Positions 15,964 to 23,632 of a stretch of 64,000 nucleotides of DNA are shown in pieces. How positions within the stretch are numbered: position 1 is the first letter of the stretch; the number at the start of each line of letters is the position of its first letter. Both the position numbers and the translations under genes were made by a program. The notes beneath the pieces were generated by a model. It worked only from the letters and a program-made list of their open reading frames with translations, made no database searches and had not been told where the DNA came from. The DNA is from Hymenobacter jeollabukensis. GTDB taxonomy: Bacteria; Bacteroidota; Bacteroidia; Cytophagales; Hymenobacteraceae. The stretch lies in NCBI RefSeq assembly GCF_005771675.1, contig NZ_VAJM01000020.1, forward strand, positions 1-64,000, in the 5' to 3' direction.

Positions 15964-17628
15964 TCATTGCTGGCCCTGCAGGTCTTCGGGCGGGGTGGGC
16001 ACTTCCACGTTGGGCGTTTGTGGAAAGGCTAGGAAGTGCGTGACGCGCGGCGGCTCGGGACCCTGGTGAAACTGCAGGACCTGGGCCTCCACCAGCAGGT
16101 CTTCGCGGGTGAATCGGTGGTGCTGGCGCTGATGCTCGCCCCAGGTGGCCACGTAGAAAAACTCGGTAATCTGCTCGGGGCGGGCCAGGTCGGTGAACAC
16201 GCCGGCGCGCAGGGCGCCGTCGCGCAGGCGCAGGCGGGTGAGCGGGCCCACGGCCTGCCGGAACGCGGGCTGCGCGGCCACCGGCACGTGGTACTCCACC
16301 ATCACCACCACCGGCCCATCGTCGGGGTCGACGGCGCCGTGCACCACGGGCTCGGGCCAGTGCTCGGCGGGGGCCAGGTCGAGGTCTTCGGCGGCGCGCA
16401 TGGGGAAGGGCAGGGCCAGCAGCAAGCTCAGCAGCATCCAAGCGGCGGCGCCGAGCAGGGAGTACTGCAGACCCACGCGGTCGGCCAGCTCGCCCCACAC
16501 GATGCTGCCCAGCGACAGGCCGGCCTGAAATACCAGCATGTATATGCTCACCACCCGCGCCTGCACCCACTTGGGCACGTGCAGCTGCACGGTGGTGCTG
16601 AAGGCCGTCATCGTGAGCAGCCAGGCTACGCCCGAAAGGAACATCACCGGAAACAGCCCGTACTCCGTCGGCATCAGGGCCAGGCTTACGTTGGTGCCCA
16701 CGAACACCAGGGCCCCGAGCAGGGCGCGCTGGTTGAAATTCAGCCGCTGGCCGATGCGCCCCACCAGAAAGGCCCCGGTGATGGCGCCCGCGCCCAGCCA
16801 GGAAAGCAGCACGCCGTAGGAGCCGGACTGCAGGTGCAGGCGCTGGGCCGTCACCACCGAGAGCAGGGCCCACATGGCCGCCGCCCCGAACGAAAACGCG
16901 AAGGCCCGCACCAGCACCGCGTAGATGGCCGGGGAGTACTGCACGTAGCGCAGGCCGGCGCGCAGGGCCCCGGCAAAGTTTTCGGCTGGCCCGATGGCCT
17001 CGGGCTGCACGCGCCGCCAGCGGTACACCACTATCCAGGTGCCCACGAACGACACGCCGTTGAGCAGAAACACGTAGCCCGGCGAGTAGTAGGCAATGAT
17101 GAGCCCGCCCAGCGCCGGCCCGATGGCCCGGGCAATGTTGTTGCTGACCCCGTTCAGGGTTATGGCGAAGGGCAGGATGGGTCGCGGCACCAGCTCGGCG
17201 GGCAGCGTCTGCCACACCGGCGCGTTCAGGGCCGAGCCGATGCCGAGCACAAACGTGAAGCCCAGCACGCTGAAGGCCGATACCTGATTCGAGAGGGTGA
17301 GCACGCCGAGCACAAAAGCCACCACGCCCATGAAGCCCTGGGTGACCAGCAGCAGGCGGCGCCGGTCAATCAGGTCGCCAAGGGCGCCGGCGGGCATACT
17401 GAGTAGGAAGGCCGGCAGCGAGGTGGCGGCCTGCATCAGGGCCACCAATAGGGCCGAGGTGGTCAGCGTCGTCACCAGCCACACGCCGGCCACGTTCTGC
17501 ATCCAGGTGCCCACGTTCGACACCACCGAGGCCAGCCAGATGGCCCGGAACATGGAAATAGCCAGCGGCGACCAGAGCGTGGCCGGGGCAGGAGGAGAGG
17601 AAGCAGCAGTGGAGGTCGACACGGACAT
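15964..17628 (-). CDS. MFS exporter (MFS_3 type) with C-terminal ABM-like domain
   Basis: The 554-residue product has a twelve-helix MFS core (about residues 25-420) starting FRAIWLASVVSNVGTWMQNV, the typical opening of the MFS_3 (enterobactin exporter-like) group. The loop GDLIDRRRLLLVTQ is the MFS motif A. After the last helix comes a soluble domain of about 110 residues (VVVMVEYHVP..., FFYVATWGEHQRQHHRFTRE) resembling the antibiotic biosynthesis monooxygenase (ABM) fold, a known extension of this group. It probably exports a small hydrophobic compound; substrate unknown. The start at 17628 skips an upstream in-frame ATG at 17667 that adds non-protein-like sequence. Confidence 0.82.
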   Translation of the reverse strand: MSVSTSTAASSPPAPATLWSPLAISMFRAIWLASVVSNVGTWMQNVAGVWLVTTLTTSALLVALMQAATSLPAFLLSMPAGALGDLIDRRRLLLVTQGFMGVVAFVLGVLTLSNQVSAFSVLGFTFVLGIGSALNAPVWQTLPAELVPRPILPFAITLNGVSNNIARAIGPALGGLIIAYYSPGYVFLLNGVSFVGTWIVVYRWRRVQPEAIGPAENFAGALRAGLRYVQYSPAIYAVLVRAFAFSFGAAAMWALLSVVTAQRLHLQSGSYGVLLSWLGAGAITGAFLVGRIGQRLNFNQRALLGALVFVGTNVSLALMPTEYGLFPVMFLSGVAWLLTMTAFSTTVQLHVPKWVQARVVSIYMLVFQAGLSLGSIVWGELADRVGLQYSLLGAAAWMLLSLLLALPFPMRAAEDLDLAPAEHWPEPVVHGAVDPDDGPVVVMVEYHVPVAAQPAFRQAVGPLTRLRLRDGALRAGVFTDLARPEQITEFFYVATWGEHQRQHHRFTREDLLVEAQVLQFHQGPEPPRVTHFLAFPQTPNVEVPTPPEDLQGQQ

Positions 17629-17766
17629 AGGGCAGCACGGCCCCGCGCCGGGTGCGGCTCGGGGCAACCCCTGCGTACGGGATTTGCCCGCGCCGGGGTG
17701 AGGCCAGCGGCAAATGAGCGGCCGCCGGTAATGATTTCATAATTAGCCGCCCGGCTGCCGGCGGGG

Positions 17767-17774
17767 TAGCTTTG
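17767..17774 (+). promoter_or_regulatory. Promoter -7 box for the 17796 gene
   Basis: TAGCTTTG is an exact TAnnTTTG box, 21 bases before the ATG at 17796. TTA at 17743-17745 is at a suitable -33 distance. Confidence 0.55.
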
Positions 17775-17795
17775 GGCCGTATCAGCCTTTACTCC

Positions 17796-18137
17796 ATGCG
17801 TTGTGCCTTCTTCCTGCTGCCGATTATCGGGCTGGCAACGACCTGCGCTGCGGCTCAGGCGCCCGCGCCGCGCCCTATGCTGAGCGGGATGGTGGTCAAC
17901 GGGGCCCGACAGCCGCTGGCGGGGGTGAGCGTACTGGTGCGCGGCACCACGCAAGCCACCAGCACCAACGCCGAGGGCCGGTTTCTGCTGCCCGACCTGC
18001 CCCGCGGCCCCATCACGCTGCGCTTCGAGCTGAGCGGCTTTGTTACCACCGACGTGGCCGTGGCCGATACCGCCCGTGCCCCGCTGCAGGTGCGCCTGCT
18101 CTCGACGCGCCCGCCGGTGCGCGCCCGGCGCAACTAA
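17796..18137 (+). CDS. Secreted carboxypeptidase-regulatory-like domain protein
   Basis: A 113-residue protein: signal peptide (about 1-20, ending AAAQ), then a single carboxypeptidase D regulatory-like beta-sandwich. Its hallmarks are LSGMVVNGARQPLAGVSVLV, TTQATSTNAEGRFLLPDLPR and TLRFELSGFVTTDVAV. In Bacteroidota this domain normally precedes a TonB-dependent receptor or sits in surface proteins; here it is alone, with a basic tail (RPPVRARRN). It may be a periplasmic stand-alone module. It diverges from the MFS gene. Confidence 0.75.
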   Translation: MRCAFFLLPIIGLATTCAAAQAPAPRPMLSGMVVNGARQPLAGVSVLVRGTTQATSTNAEGRFLLPDLPRGPITLRFELSGFVTTDVAVADTARAPLQVRLLSTRPPVRARRN

Positions 18138-18276
18138 GGCCAGCGGCCAATTGCGGCACGACGGGAGCTGCTGCCGGCGTCCGCGTAGTGGGCGCAGCGC
18201 TGCCGCTTCGCCCTACCATGAGATAAAGAGGAAGCTGCACCGCACGGCGCTTCGGGCCTCATCCGCAACGGTACCG

Positions 18277-19041
18277 CTACGCCGGCCGCTCGGCCTTGGA
18301 GGCCGGAAAATCCGGGTTCATCTGCGCCAGGGTGTCGCGCAGGGTGGCGGCCACCACGTAGGCCTTGTACCAGTTCTGGTCGGCAGGCACGATGTGCCAG
18401 GGCGCCTCAGCGGGGCTGCAGTGGCGAAACACGTCCTCGTACACGGCGCGGTACTCAGGCCACTGCTGGGCTTTGTCCTCGTCGCCGGCCTCGTATTTCC
18501 ACTGCTTGGCCGGGTCGTGCACGCGCTCCAGCAGGCGCTTGCGCTGCTCCTCTTCCGAGACGTGCAGGTAGAACTTGAGAATGGTAGTGCCGGCCTGCTG
18601 CAGCAGTTGCTCGAAGTCGTTGATGCGGGCAAAGCGGCGGCGGGCTTCGGCGGCGCCCACCAGCCCCAGCACGCGGGTAATGAGCACGTCCTCGTAGTGC
18701 GAGCGGTTGAAGACGTGAATCATGCCCTTGGGCGGGGTGCGCTGATGAATGCGCCAAAGAAAGTCGTGGGCCAGCTCGTCGTGGGTGGGCTCCTTGAACG
18801 AATGCACCTCCACGCCCTGGGGATTCAGCCCGCTGAATACGCTGCGAATCAGCCCGTCCTTGCCGCTGGCGTCCATGCCCTGCAGCACGATGAGGATGCT
18901 GCGGCGGTTTTCGGCGTAGAGGCGCTCCTGCCAGGTCACCAGCTCCTGCCGGATGCGCTCCAGCTCGCGCTGGGTTTCGCGTTTGTGAAAGCCGGCCGGG
19001 GCGCGGGTCGTCAGCTGGGTCAGGTCGAGGATAGGAGTCAT
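18277..19041 (-). CDS. Polyphosphate kinase 2 family protein
   Basis: PPK2 enzymes transfer phosphate between polyphosphate and nucleotides. The 254-residue product has Walker A LQGMDASGKDGLIRSVF (about residues 53-69), then the PPK2 segment SFKEPTHDELAHDFLWRIHQ, the Walker B/lid region VFNRSHYEDVLI and KFYLHVSEEEQRKRL. Size and order fit one-domain PPK2 proteins, probably those that phosphorylate AMP or ADP (class III-like), but the class cannot be fixed from sequence reading alone. It is followed upstream by two signalling-like genes on the same strand (19107 and 19488), 65 bases away. Confidence 0.85.
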   Translation of the reverse strand: MTPILDLTQLTTRAPAGFHKRETQRELERIRQELVTWQERLYAENRRSILIVLQGMDASGKDGLIRSVFSGLNPQGVEVHSFKEPTHDELAHDFLWRIHQRTPPKGMIHVFNRSHYEDVLITRVLGLVGAAEARRRFARINDFEQLLQQAGTTILKFYLHVSEEEQRKRLLERVHDPAKQWKYEAGDEDKAQQWPEYRAVYEDVFRHCSPAEAPWHIVPADQNWYKAYVVAATLRDTLAQMNPDFPASKAERPA

Positions 19042-19106
19042 GCCGGGGCGGCGCGTCAGGTGCGCCCGATGTCGCTACGCGCCCGGCCCCGAAAAGGCTG
19101 CGCCGG

Positions 19107-19472
19107 CTACACCACTTCGCGCTCCAGCGTGAGCAGCAGCGCGTCGATGCGGTCGGCGTAGGTGTTGACCTGGTCGAGGCCGGCGCGGGCTTCCTCGATC
19201 TGGCCGCGCTGGTACAGGCGCACCAGGTCGCGGCCGGTATCGAGCAGGCGCTGCAGCTGCGCGTCGATCTGCGTCACCTCGGGCCGGGCGCCGTACTTGG
19301 GCTTCACCACCGCGTCGAGCCACTGGCCCAGCGGGTTGTCGGCACGCGCAAACAGGGCCGAATCGGCCTCGCGTACGCCGTAAAGCACCGAGCGCAGCCG
19401 GGATTTGAACAGCACCTGCTTGATGCGGGCCTGCTGGAAATCCAGGCTGGTAATGTCGAAGGCCAATGCCAT
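19107..19472 (-). CDS. CZB-like helical protein with altered metal residues
   Basis: A 121-residue all-helical protein. DFQQARIKQVLFKSRLRSVL, DNPLGQWLDAVVKPKYG, then a helix pair ending DRIDALLLTLEREVV follow the layout of chemoreceptor zinc-binding (CZB) domains. The residues that bind zinc in CZB (His in the first helix, Cys before LGKW, two His in the later helices) are not present: I see Q/K, N-P and Q/D instead. It may therefore be a CZB-fold protein that lost zinc. It starts 15 bases after the end of the PAS gene, so the two are probably co-transcribed. Confidence 0.5.
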   Translation of the reverse strand: MALAFDITSLDFQQARIKQVLFKSRLRSVLYGVREADSALFARADNPLGQWLDAVVKPKYGARPEVTQIDAQLQRLLDTGRDLVRLYQRGQIEEARAGLDQVNTYADRIDALLLTLEREVV

Positions 19473-19487
19473 TGAGGAGGAGGGGAG

Positions 19488-20786
19488 TTAGGCGCCGGAA
19501 TGAGCGGCCGGGCCGGCGCCATGCAGGCGCTCCAACACCTGACGAGCCCGAACAAGTTCAGTTACGTCGAAGGCAAAGCAGAACAACCCCACTACCTGCC
19601 CGTTCTCGCGGAAGGGCTGGTACACGAAATTCAGGTAGATGGGCTCGGCCGCGTTGTCCACGGTCAGCGGCACTTCCTTGCCATAATACGGCTCGCCGGT
19701 CTGGTACACCTGGTCGATCAGCTGCTGGAAACCCTGCTCCGCCGCCTCGGGAATGGCCTCGGCCACCGGGCGCCCCAGCAGCTGCCGGCCCGGAAACAAG
19801 GTCTGCTGGTACCGCTCGTTCACGAACTCGAAGCGGTGCTCCGGGCCGCGCACGATGGCAATGAGGGCCGGCGCCTGCTGAAACAGCTGCAGGAAGGTTT
19901 CGCGCTGGGCCACGGCCTGCTGCTGGGTGGCGTAGGCCTGGTCGGAAAGGGCGGCGTGCTGCTCGCTGGCGGCCAGCAACTCCTGCACCAGCTGCTTCTG
20001 GTCGTGAATGTCGGTGGCGCTGCCCACCCACATGGTCGTATGGCCGGCGTCGTTGCGGCGGGGCACGGCCCGGGCCAGCACCCAACGGTACTGCCCGTCG
20101 TGGCGGCGCAGGCGGTACTCAGCTTGAAACACATCGTGCCCGGCCAGGGCCTGCGTCCAGGCGGCGCTGAGGGCCGGCGCGTCGTCGGGGTGCACCAGGG
20201 TAGTAGCCGTTTGTTCCATGGACTGATCCAGCAGGTCGTAGCCCGTAAACTGCCGCCAGCGCGCGTTGAAGTAATCCGCGTGGCCGTCGGGGCGGGTGGT
20301 CCACACCATCACAGGCAGGGCCTCCAGCACAAACTGCGCCTGGGCCTGGGCCTCGGCCAAGGCCTGCTGCATCTGCTGGTTTTGCTGCCGGGCCAGCTGC
20401 TGCTCGGTCACGTCCTCGGGCGTCTGCAGAATGTAGAGCAGCTGGCCGTCGTCGTCGAGAATGGGGTGGTGGGTGAGCTGCCAGTAGCGCACCTCCGTGC
20501 CGCCGCCCTGCGCGGCGGGCCGCTCCAGGTCGTAGCGCAGCAGCGCCATGGTGTGCGGGCGCAGGGTGCGGCGCACCTCTTCCTGCGACTCGAACAGCTC
20601 ACGCTGGCTTTCGGGGGCCGAGGGGTAGGCCTCGAAGATGCTGCGGCCAATGCCCTGCTCGCGCGGCAGCATCGATACCCGTTGGTGGGCGTCGGAGTTG
20701 TCGAGCACGGTGCCATCGGCCGCCAGCAGCAGGAAATTGCCGGGCAGGCGGTGAAACAGGCGGTGGTAGTCGAGGGAAGCGGGCAT
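19488..20786 (-). CDS. PAS-domain protein with three PAS domains and no output domain
   Basis: A 432-residue cytoplasmic protein with three PAS units: about 5-130 (LFHRLPGNFLLLAADGTVLD), 145-270 (VLEALPVMVWTTRPDGHADY with a PAC segment YRWVLARAVPRRNDAGHTTM) and 300-415 (LQLFQQAPALIAIVRGPEHR). Short coiled-coil linkers (QQNQQMQQALAEAQAQAQF) join them. There is no histidine kinase, GGDEF or HTH domain: the chain stops soon after the last PAS. It probably passes a signal by protein contact, perhaps to the CZB-like protein encoded 15 bases downstream. The ATG at 20786 begins the first PAS. Confidence 0.8.
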   Translation of the reverse strand: MPASLDYHRLFHRLPGNFLLLAADGTVLDNSDAHQRVSMLPREQGIGRSIFEAYPSAPESQRELFESQEEVRRTLRPHTMALLRYDLERPAAQGGGTEVRYWQLTHHPILDDDGQLLYILQTPEDVTEQQLARQQNQQMQQALAEAQAQAQFVLEALPVMVWTTRPDGHADYFNARWRQFTGYDLLDQSMEQTATTLVHPDDAPALSAAWTQALAGHDVFQAEYRLRRHDGQYRWVLARAVPRRNDAGHTTMWVGSATDIHDQKQLVQELLAASEQHAALSDQAYATQQQAVAQRETFLQLFQQAPALIAIVRGPEHRFEFVNERYQQTLFPGRQLLGRPVAEAIPEAAEQGFQQLIDQVYQTGEPYYGKEVPLTVDNAAEPIYLNFVYQPFRENGQVVGLFCFAFDVTELVRARQVLERLHGAGPAAHSGA

Positions 20787-20983
20787 ACGTGAGCGGGGAA
20801 GAAATGCGCGGGCAGGACTAAGGTAGCAGGTGCCGCCGCGGGCCATTGGGCAGCCCGGACAAGCAATTGCTTGCCACATACGGCCGCGGGGATGGTGCCG
20901 TCGAGCTTTCTTGGAAAAACCTTGGCAATAAGCCGAATAATGCAGACGTTGCAGCAGTTCCTACCTCTTATCCCCGGCCCGTT

Positions 20984-22987
20984 ATGCTCCGACGCTACTC
21001 CCCGTTATTGCTGGCCCTGGCCCTACTAGCCTGCGCCCGCCCCGACGATTCCGCCCTCAGCCGCACCGGCCAGCCCGGCCGCCCCGCCGCCTTATTGCCC
21101 GATTCGTTGCCGGTGCCCGTCGCGCCGGCAGCCGCCACCTCTACGGCGTCGGCAGCCGCCACCGCTACGGCGTCGGCCGGCCCCCCCGCGGCACCGGCCG
21201 ACGCGGGCAAAGCGCAGGTAGCTGTATCCGACGAGTCGTCCGAACGCCCGGGGCCAACGGCGCCGGCCGCTGTCGGCAAGGAGTATAGTCGCCGCTCCAA
21301 CAGCCTGGCCGCCGTGCCCGAAGCCCCGGCAGCCCGCACGGTAAAAGCGGCGCGCCGCGCCAGTGCATCCACCGCTGCCCGCCGTGCCGGGCGCCGTCGG
21401 CCGGCGGCTGCGCTACCGCAAGCCGTAGCCAGCAGGCAGGCTGCCGAAGCCGACGAATCGTCTGCAACGCGGCCGGTAGCCACTGTAGCCGCGCAGACAG
21501 GGTCCGCCGTGGGCGTTTCCACGGCCCTTCCCGAACTTCCGGCGCAATCCGGCGCTCCGGCGGCCAGCCTGGCCGCTGCCAATGCCGAGCTACTGCCCGA
21601 AACCGCCTGGGCGGGCTTGCCGGGCGTCCCCACCCAGGTATTTCGGCTGCAGACGGCTCTCGACACCGCCGTGGTGGGCGTGCGCGGCACCACGCTGGCA
21701 TTGCCGGCCAATGCCTTTGCCTACGCCGACGACCCCGAAAAAATCGTAGCCGGCACCGTGGAAGTGCGCCTGCGCGAGTTTGTCACCGTGGCCGATATGG
21801 TGCTGAACCAGCTGCACACCGCCTCGGGCGACAACCTCCTTGAAACCGGCGGCATGGTGCAGCTCACCGCCCGCACCGCCGACGGCCGCCCCTGCCAGCT
21901 GCGCCCCGGCGCCTCGGTGCTGGTGCGCCTGCCCACAGCCCAGCCGGTGGCCGGTATGCAGCTGTTCAAGGGCGTCGCCACCTCCACCGGCCGCGTCGAT
22001 TGGCAGAGTCCGCGCCGGGCCCTGCGGCCGCGCCAGCTGCGGGCCGGCGCGCCCGTGTTCCGGGCGGGCGTGCCGCTGCGCATGTTTCTGCAGAAGCGTC
22101 TGGCCTGCTCCGACGCCACGCTGCGCGAATTGCGCCGTAGCCCCCAGCGGCTGCGGCGGAAGATGTGGTACGAAGGGCAGCGCGTACGCGTGTTGGCTTA
22201 CTGGAAAGCCGTTATCGTGCTCGACTCGACGGGCCGGGCCCGGGGCGTGCGGCAGACCGCGGCGCCCACGCCCGAGCTGCGCGCCACCGTGGAGCGCGCC
22301 GTGGCCCAGCTGCCGTCGTTCATGCCCGCCTACTTGCAGCCCCCGGCCGAAAAGCTGCCGCGCCAGCGCCGCCGCAGCCTGGGCGTGAAGCCGCCCCGCC
22401 TGCGCACCCGCAGCGTGGTGCCCGTGTGGCTGACGGTGACCAAGCGCGGCCGGGTGCTCGTCAAAACCGACCGGGGCCGCCCGGTGTACCCCGCCGGCAT
22501 CGAGGACCCGGAAGCCGCCGGGGCAGGCGTTGCCCGGCAGCGCGTGAGCAAGATGAGCGAGCAGGAGTTGGCGGCGCTGGAAACGCGCCAGCTGGGCGGC
22601 TACCTGTTCACGGCCTCCGCCCTGGGCTGGATGAACTGCGACCGGCTCATCCGGTCCAACGAGCCCAAGGTCCTTTTCACGGTGCGCGACACCCAGCCCG
22701 AAGACCTGGTGTGCCTGGTGTTTCACAACCTGCGGGCCGTGCTGAGCGGCACCTCTTCCGGCCGTCACCACGAGTTCCGGCAAATTCCGCGCGGGGAGCC
22801 CGTCACGGTGCTGGCCCTGCGCCGCCGCGGCCCCGATTTGGAAATGGCCATGACGCAGACCACCGTCGCCGGCTCTTCGCTCGACGGCCTGCGCTACCAG
22901 CCCGTCACGCCCGCGCAGCTGCAGACGGTGCTGCTTCAGCTGGACAAAGTGGGCCAGCCCGGCGCCGGCAGCCTGAGCAGCCGCTGA
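20984..22987 (+). CDS. Large lipoprotein of unknown function, 667 aa
   Basis: A lipobox (LLALALLACARPDD) places the lipidated Cys at about residue 17. Residues 20-230 are a low-complexity Ala/Thr/Ser/Pro and Arg-rich linker. The folded part starts near residue 235 (PTQVFRLQTALDTAVVGVRG), with TTLALPANAFAYADDPEKIV and VEVRLREFVTVADMVLNQLH, a pattern seen in Bacteroidota surface lipoproteins with a ZU5-like/peptidase-associated sandwich. A late segment reads GWMNCDRLIRSNEPKVLF. Probably exposed on the outer membrane; role unknown. The start at 20984 is the one that begins the lipoprotein signal. Confidence 0.65.
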   Translation: MLRRYSPLLLALALLACARPDDSALSRTGQPGRPAALLPDSLPVPVAPAAATSTASAAATATASAGPPAAPADAGKAQVAVSDESSERPGPTAPAAVGKEYSRRSNSLAAVPEAPAARTVKAARRASASTAARRAGRRRPAAALPQAVASRQAAEADESSATRPVATVAAQTGSAVGVSTALPELPAQSGAPAASLAAANAELLPETAWAGLPGVPTQVFRLQTALDTAVVGVRGTTLALPANAFAYADDPEKIVAGTVEVRLREFVTVADMVLNQLHTASGDNLLETGGMVQLTARTADGRPCQLRPGASVLVRLPTAQPVAGMQLFKGVATSTGRVDWQSPRRALRPRQLRAGAPVFRAGVPLRMFLQKRLACSDATLRELRRSPQRLRRKMWYEGQRVRVLAYWKAVIVLDSTGRARGVRQTAAPTPELRATVERAVAQLPSFMPAYLQPPAEKLPRQRRRSLGVKPPRLRTRSVVPVWLTVTKRGRVLVKTDRGRPVYPAGIEDPEAAGAGVARQRVSKMSEQELAALETRQLGGYLFTASALGWMNCDRLIRSNEPKVLFTVRDTQPEDLVCLVFHNLRAVLSGTSSGRHHEFRQIPRGEPVTVLALRRRGPDLEMAMTQTTVAGSSLDGLRYQPVTPAQLQTVLLQLDKVGQPGAGSLSSR

Positions 22988-22999
22988 TAAAGCAAACAC

Positions 23000-23055
23000 A
23001 ACGGCCTCGGCCGGACGAATGAGCACGTGCGCTTATTCGTCCGGCCGAGGCCGTT
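23000..23055. terminator. Bidirectional terminator, 21-bp perfect stem
   Basis: Bases 23000-23020 pair perfectly with 23035-23055 around a 14-base loop, between the convergent genes ending at 22987 and 23069. Confidence 0.8.
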
Positions 23056-23068
23056 TGATAGTGGCAGG

Positions 23069-23485
23069 TTACCGCTGCGCCACCAGCCAGCGCACGGCCT
23101 CGCCCTCGTCGGTAAACTGATTCACCGAGCAATTGTCGCCGTGGGTGTGGGGCAGGGGCGGCAGTGAGTCGTCCTGCACGTCGTCGGCCTGGTGCGGGCC
23201 GATGAGGAAGGCCAGGTACACGTGCCCGTTGAGGTGCTGGCGCAGCGTGGGGTAAAACACCGAGGTGAGCCAGTGCACGTCGCGGGCGTCGACTTCCACC
23301 CGGCGGCGGGCATCGATCAGCCAGCGGCGGCAGGCGTCGCAGCCGCCGGCGTAGCGCAGAATTTCCTGGTAGCCCGCCCGCAACTCGTGGGAGCCAACGG
23401 GCCGCGTCCAGCGGGCCGTCACCAGGCCCAGGTCGGGGCGGTGCTGCAACAGCAGGTAATCGGTAACGGAAACGGGTGCCGTCAT
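23069..23485 (-). CDS. SpoIIAA/STAS-like small protein, family member 2
   Basis: A 138-residue soluble protein close to the one at 60513-60935. Shared pattern: (HRPDLGLVTARWTRPVG), a helix, CRRWLIDARRRVEVDARDVH, WLTSVFYPTLRQHLNGHVYL, a variable loop and NQFTDEGEAVRWLVAQR. The DARRR motif after the third strand is identical in the 60513 protein. The start is the ATG at 23485; an upstream in-frame ATG (23542) adds sequence unlike the family. The function is unknown; the fold resembles SpoIIAA-like (STAS) proteins. Confidence 0.65.
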   Translation of the reverse strand: MTAPVSVTDYLLLQHRPDLGLVTARWTRPVGSHELRAGYQEILRYAGGCDACRRWLIDARRRVEVDARDVHWLTSVFYPTLRQHLNGHVYLAFLIGPHQADDVQDDSLPPLPHTHGDNCSVNQFTDEGEAVRWLVAQR

Positions 23486-23632
23486 GCGCAGGAGGAGAGG
23501 GCCAGATTCAAGAGCACTGTGCCCCACCCTACGCAGCAACACTCGTTTGCGTTATCGACGGACCGACCAGAGCCGGATTGTCCTCACAAAGCCAGCGGCA
23601 TAATTAAGCCGGGTGCACCGCGGTCGTCTCCA

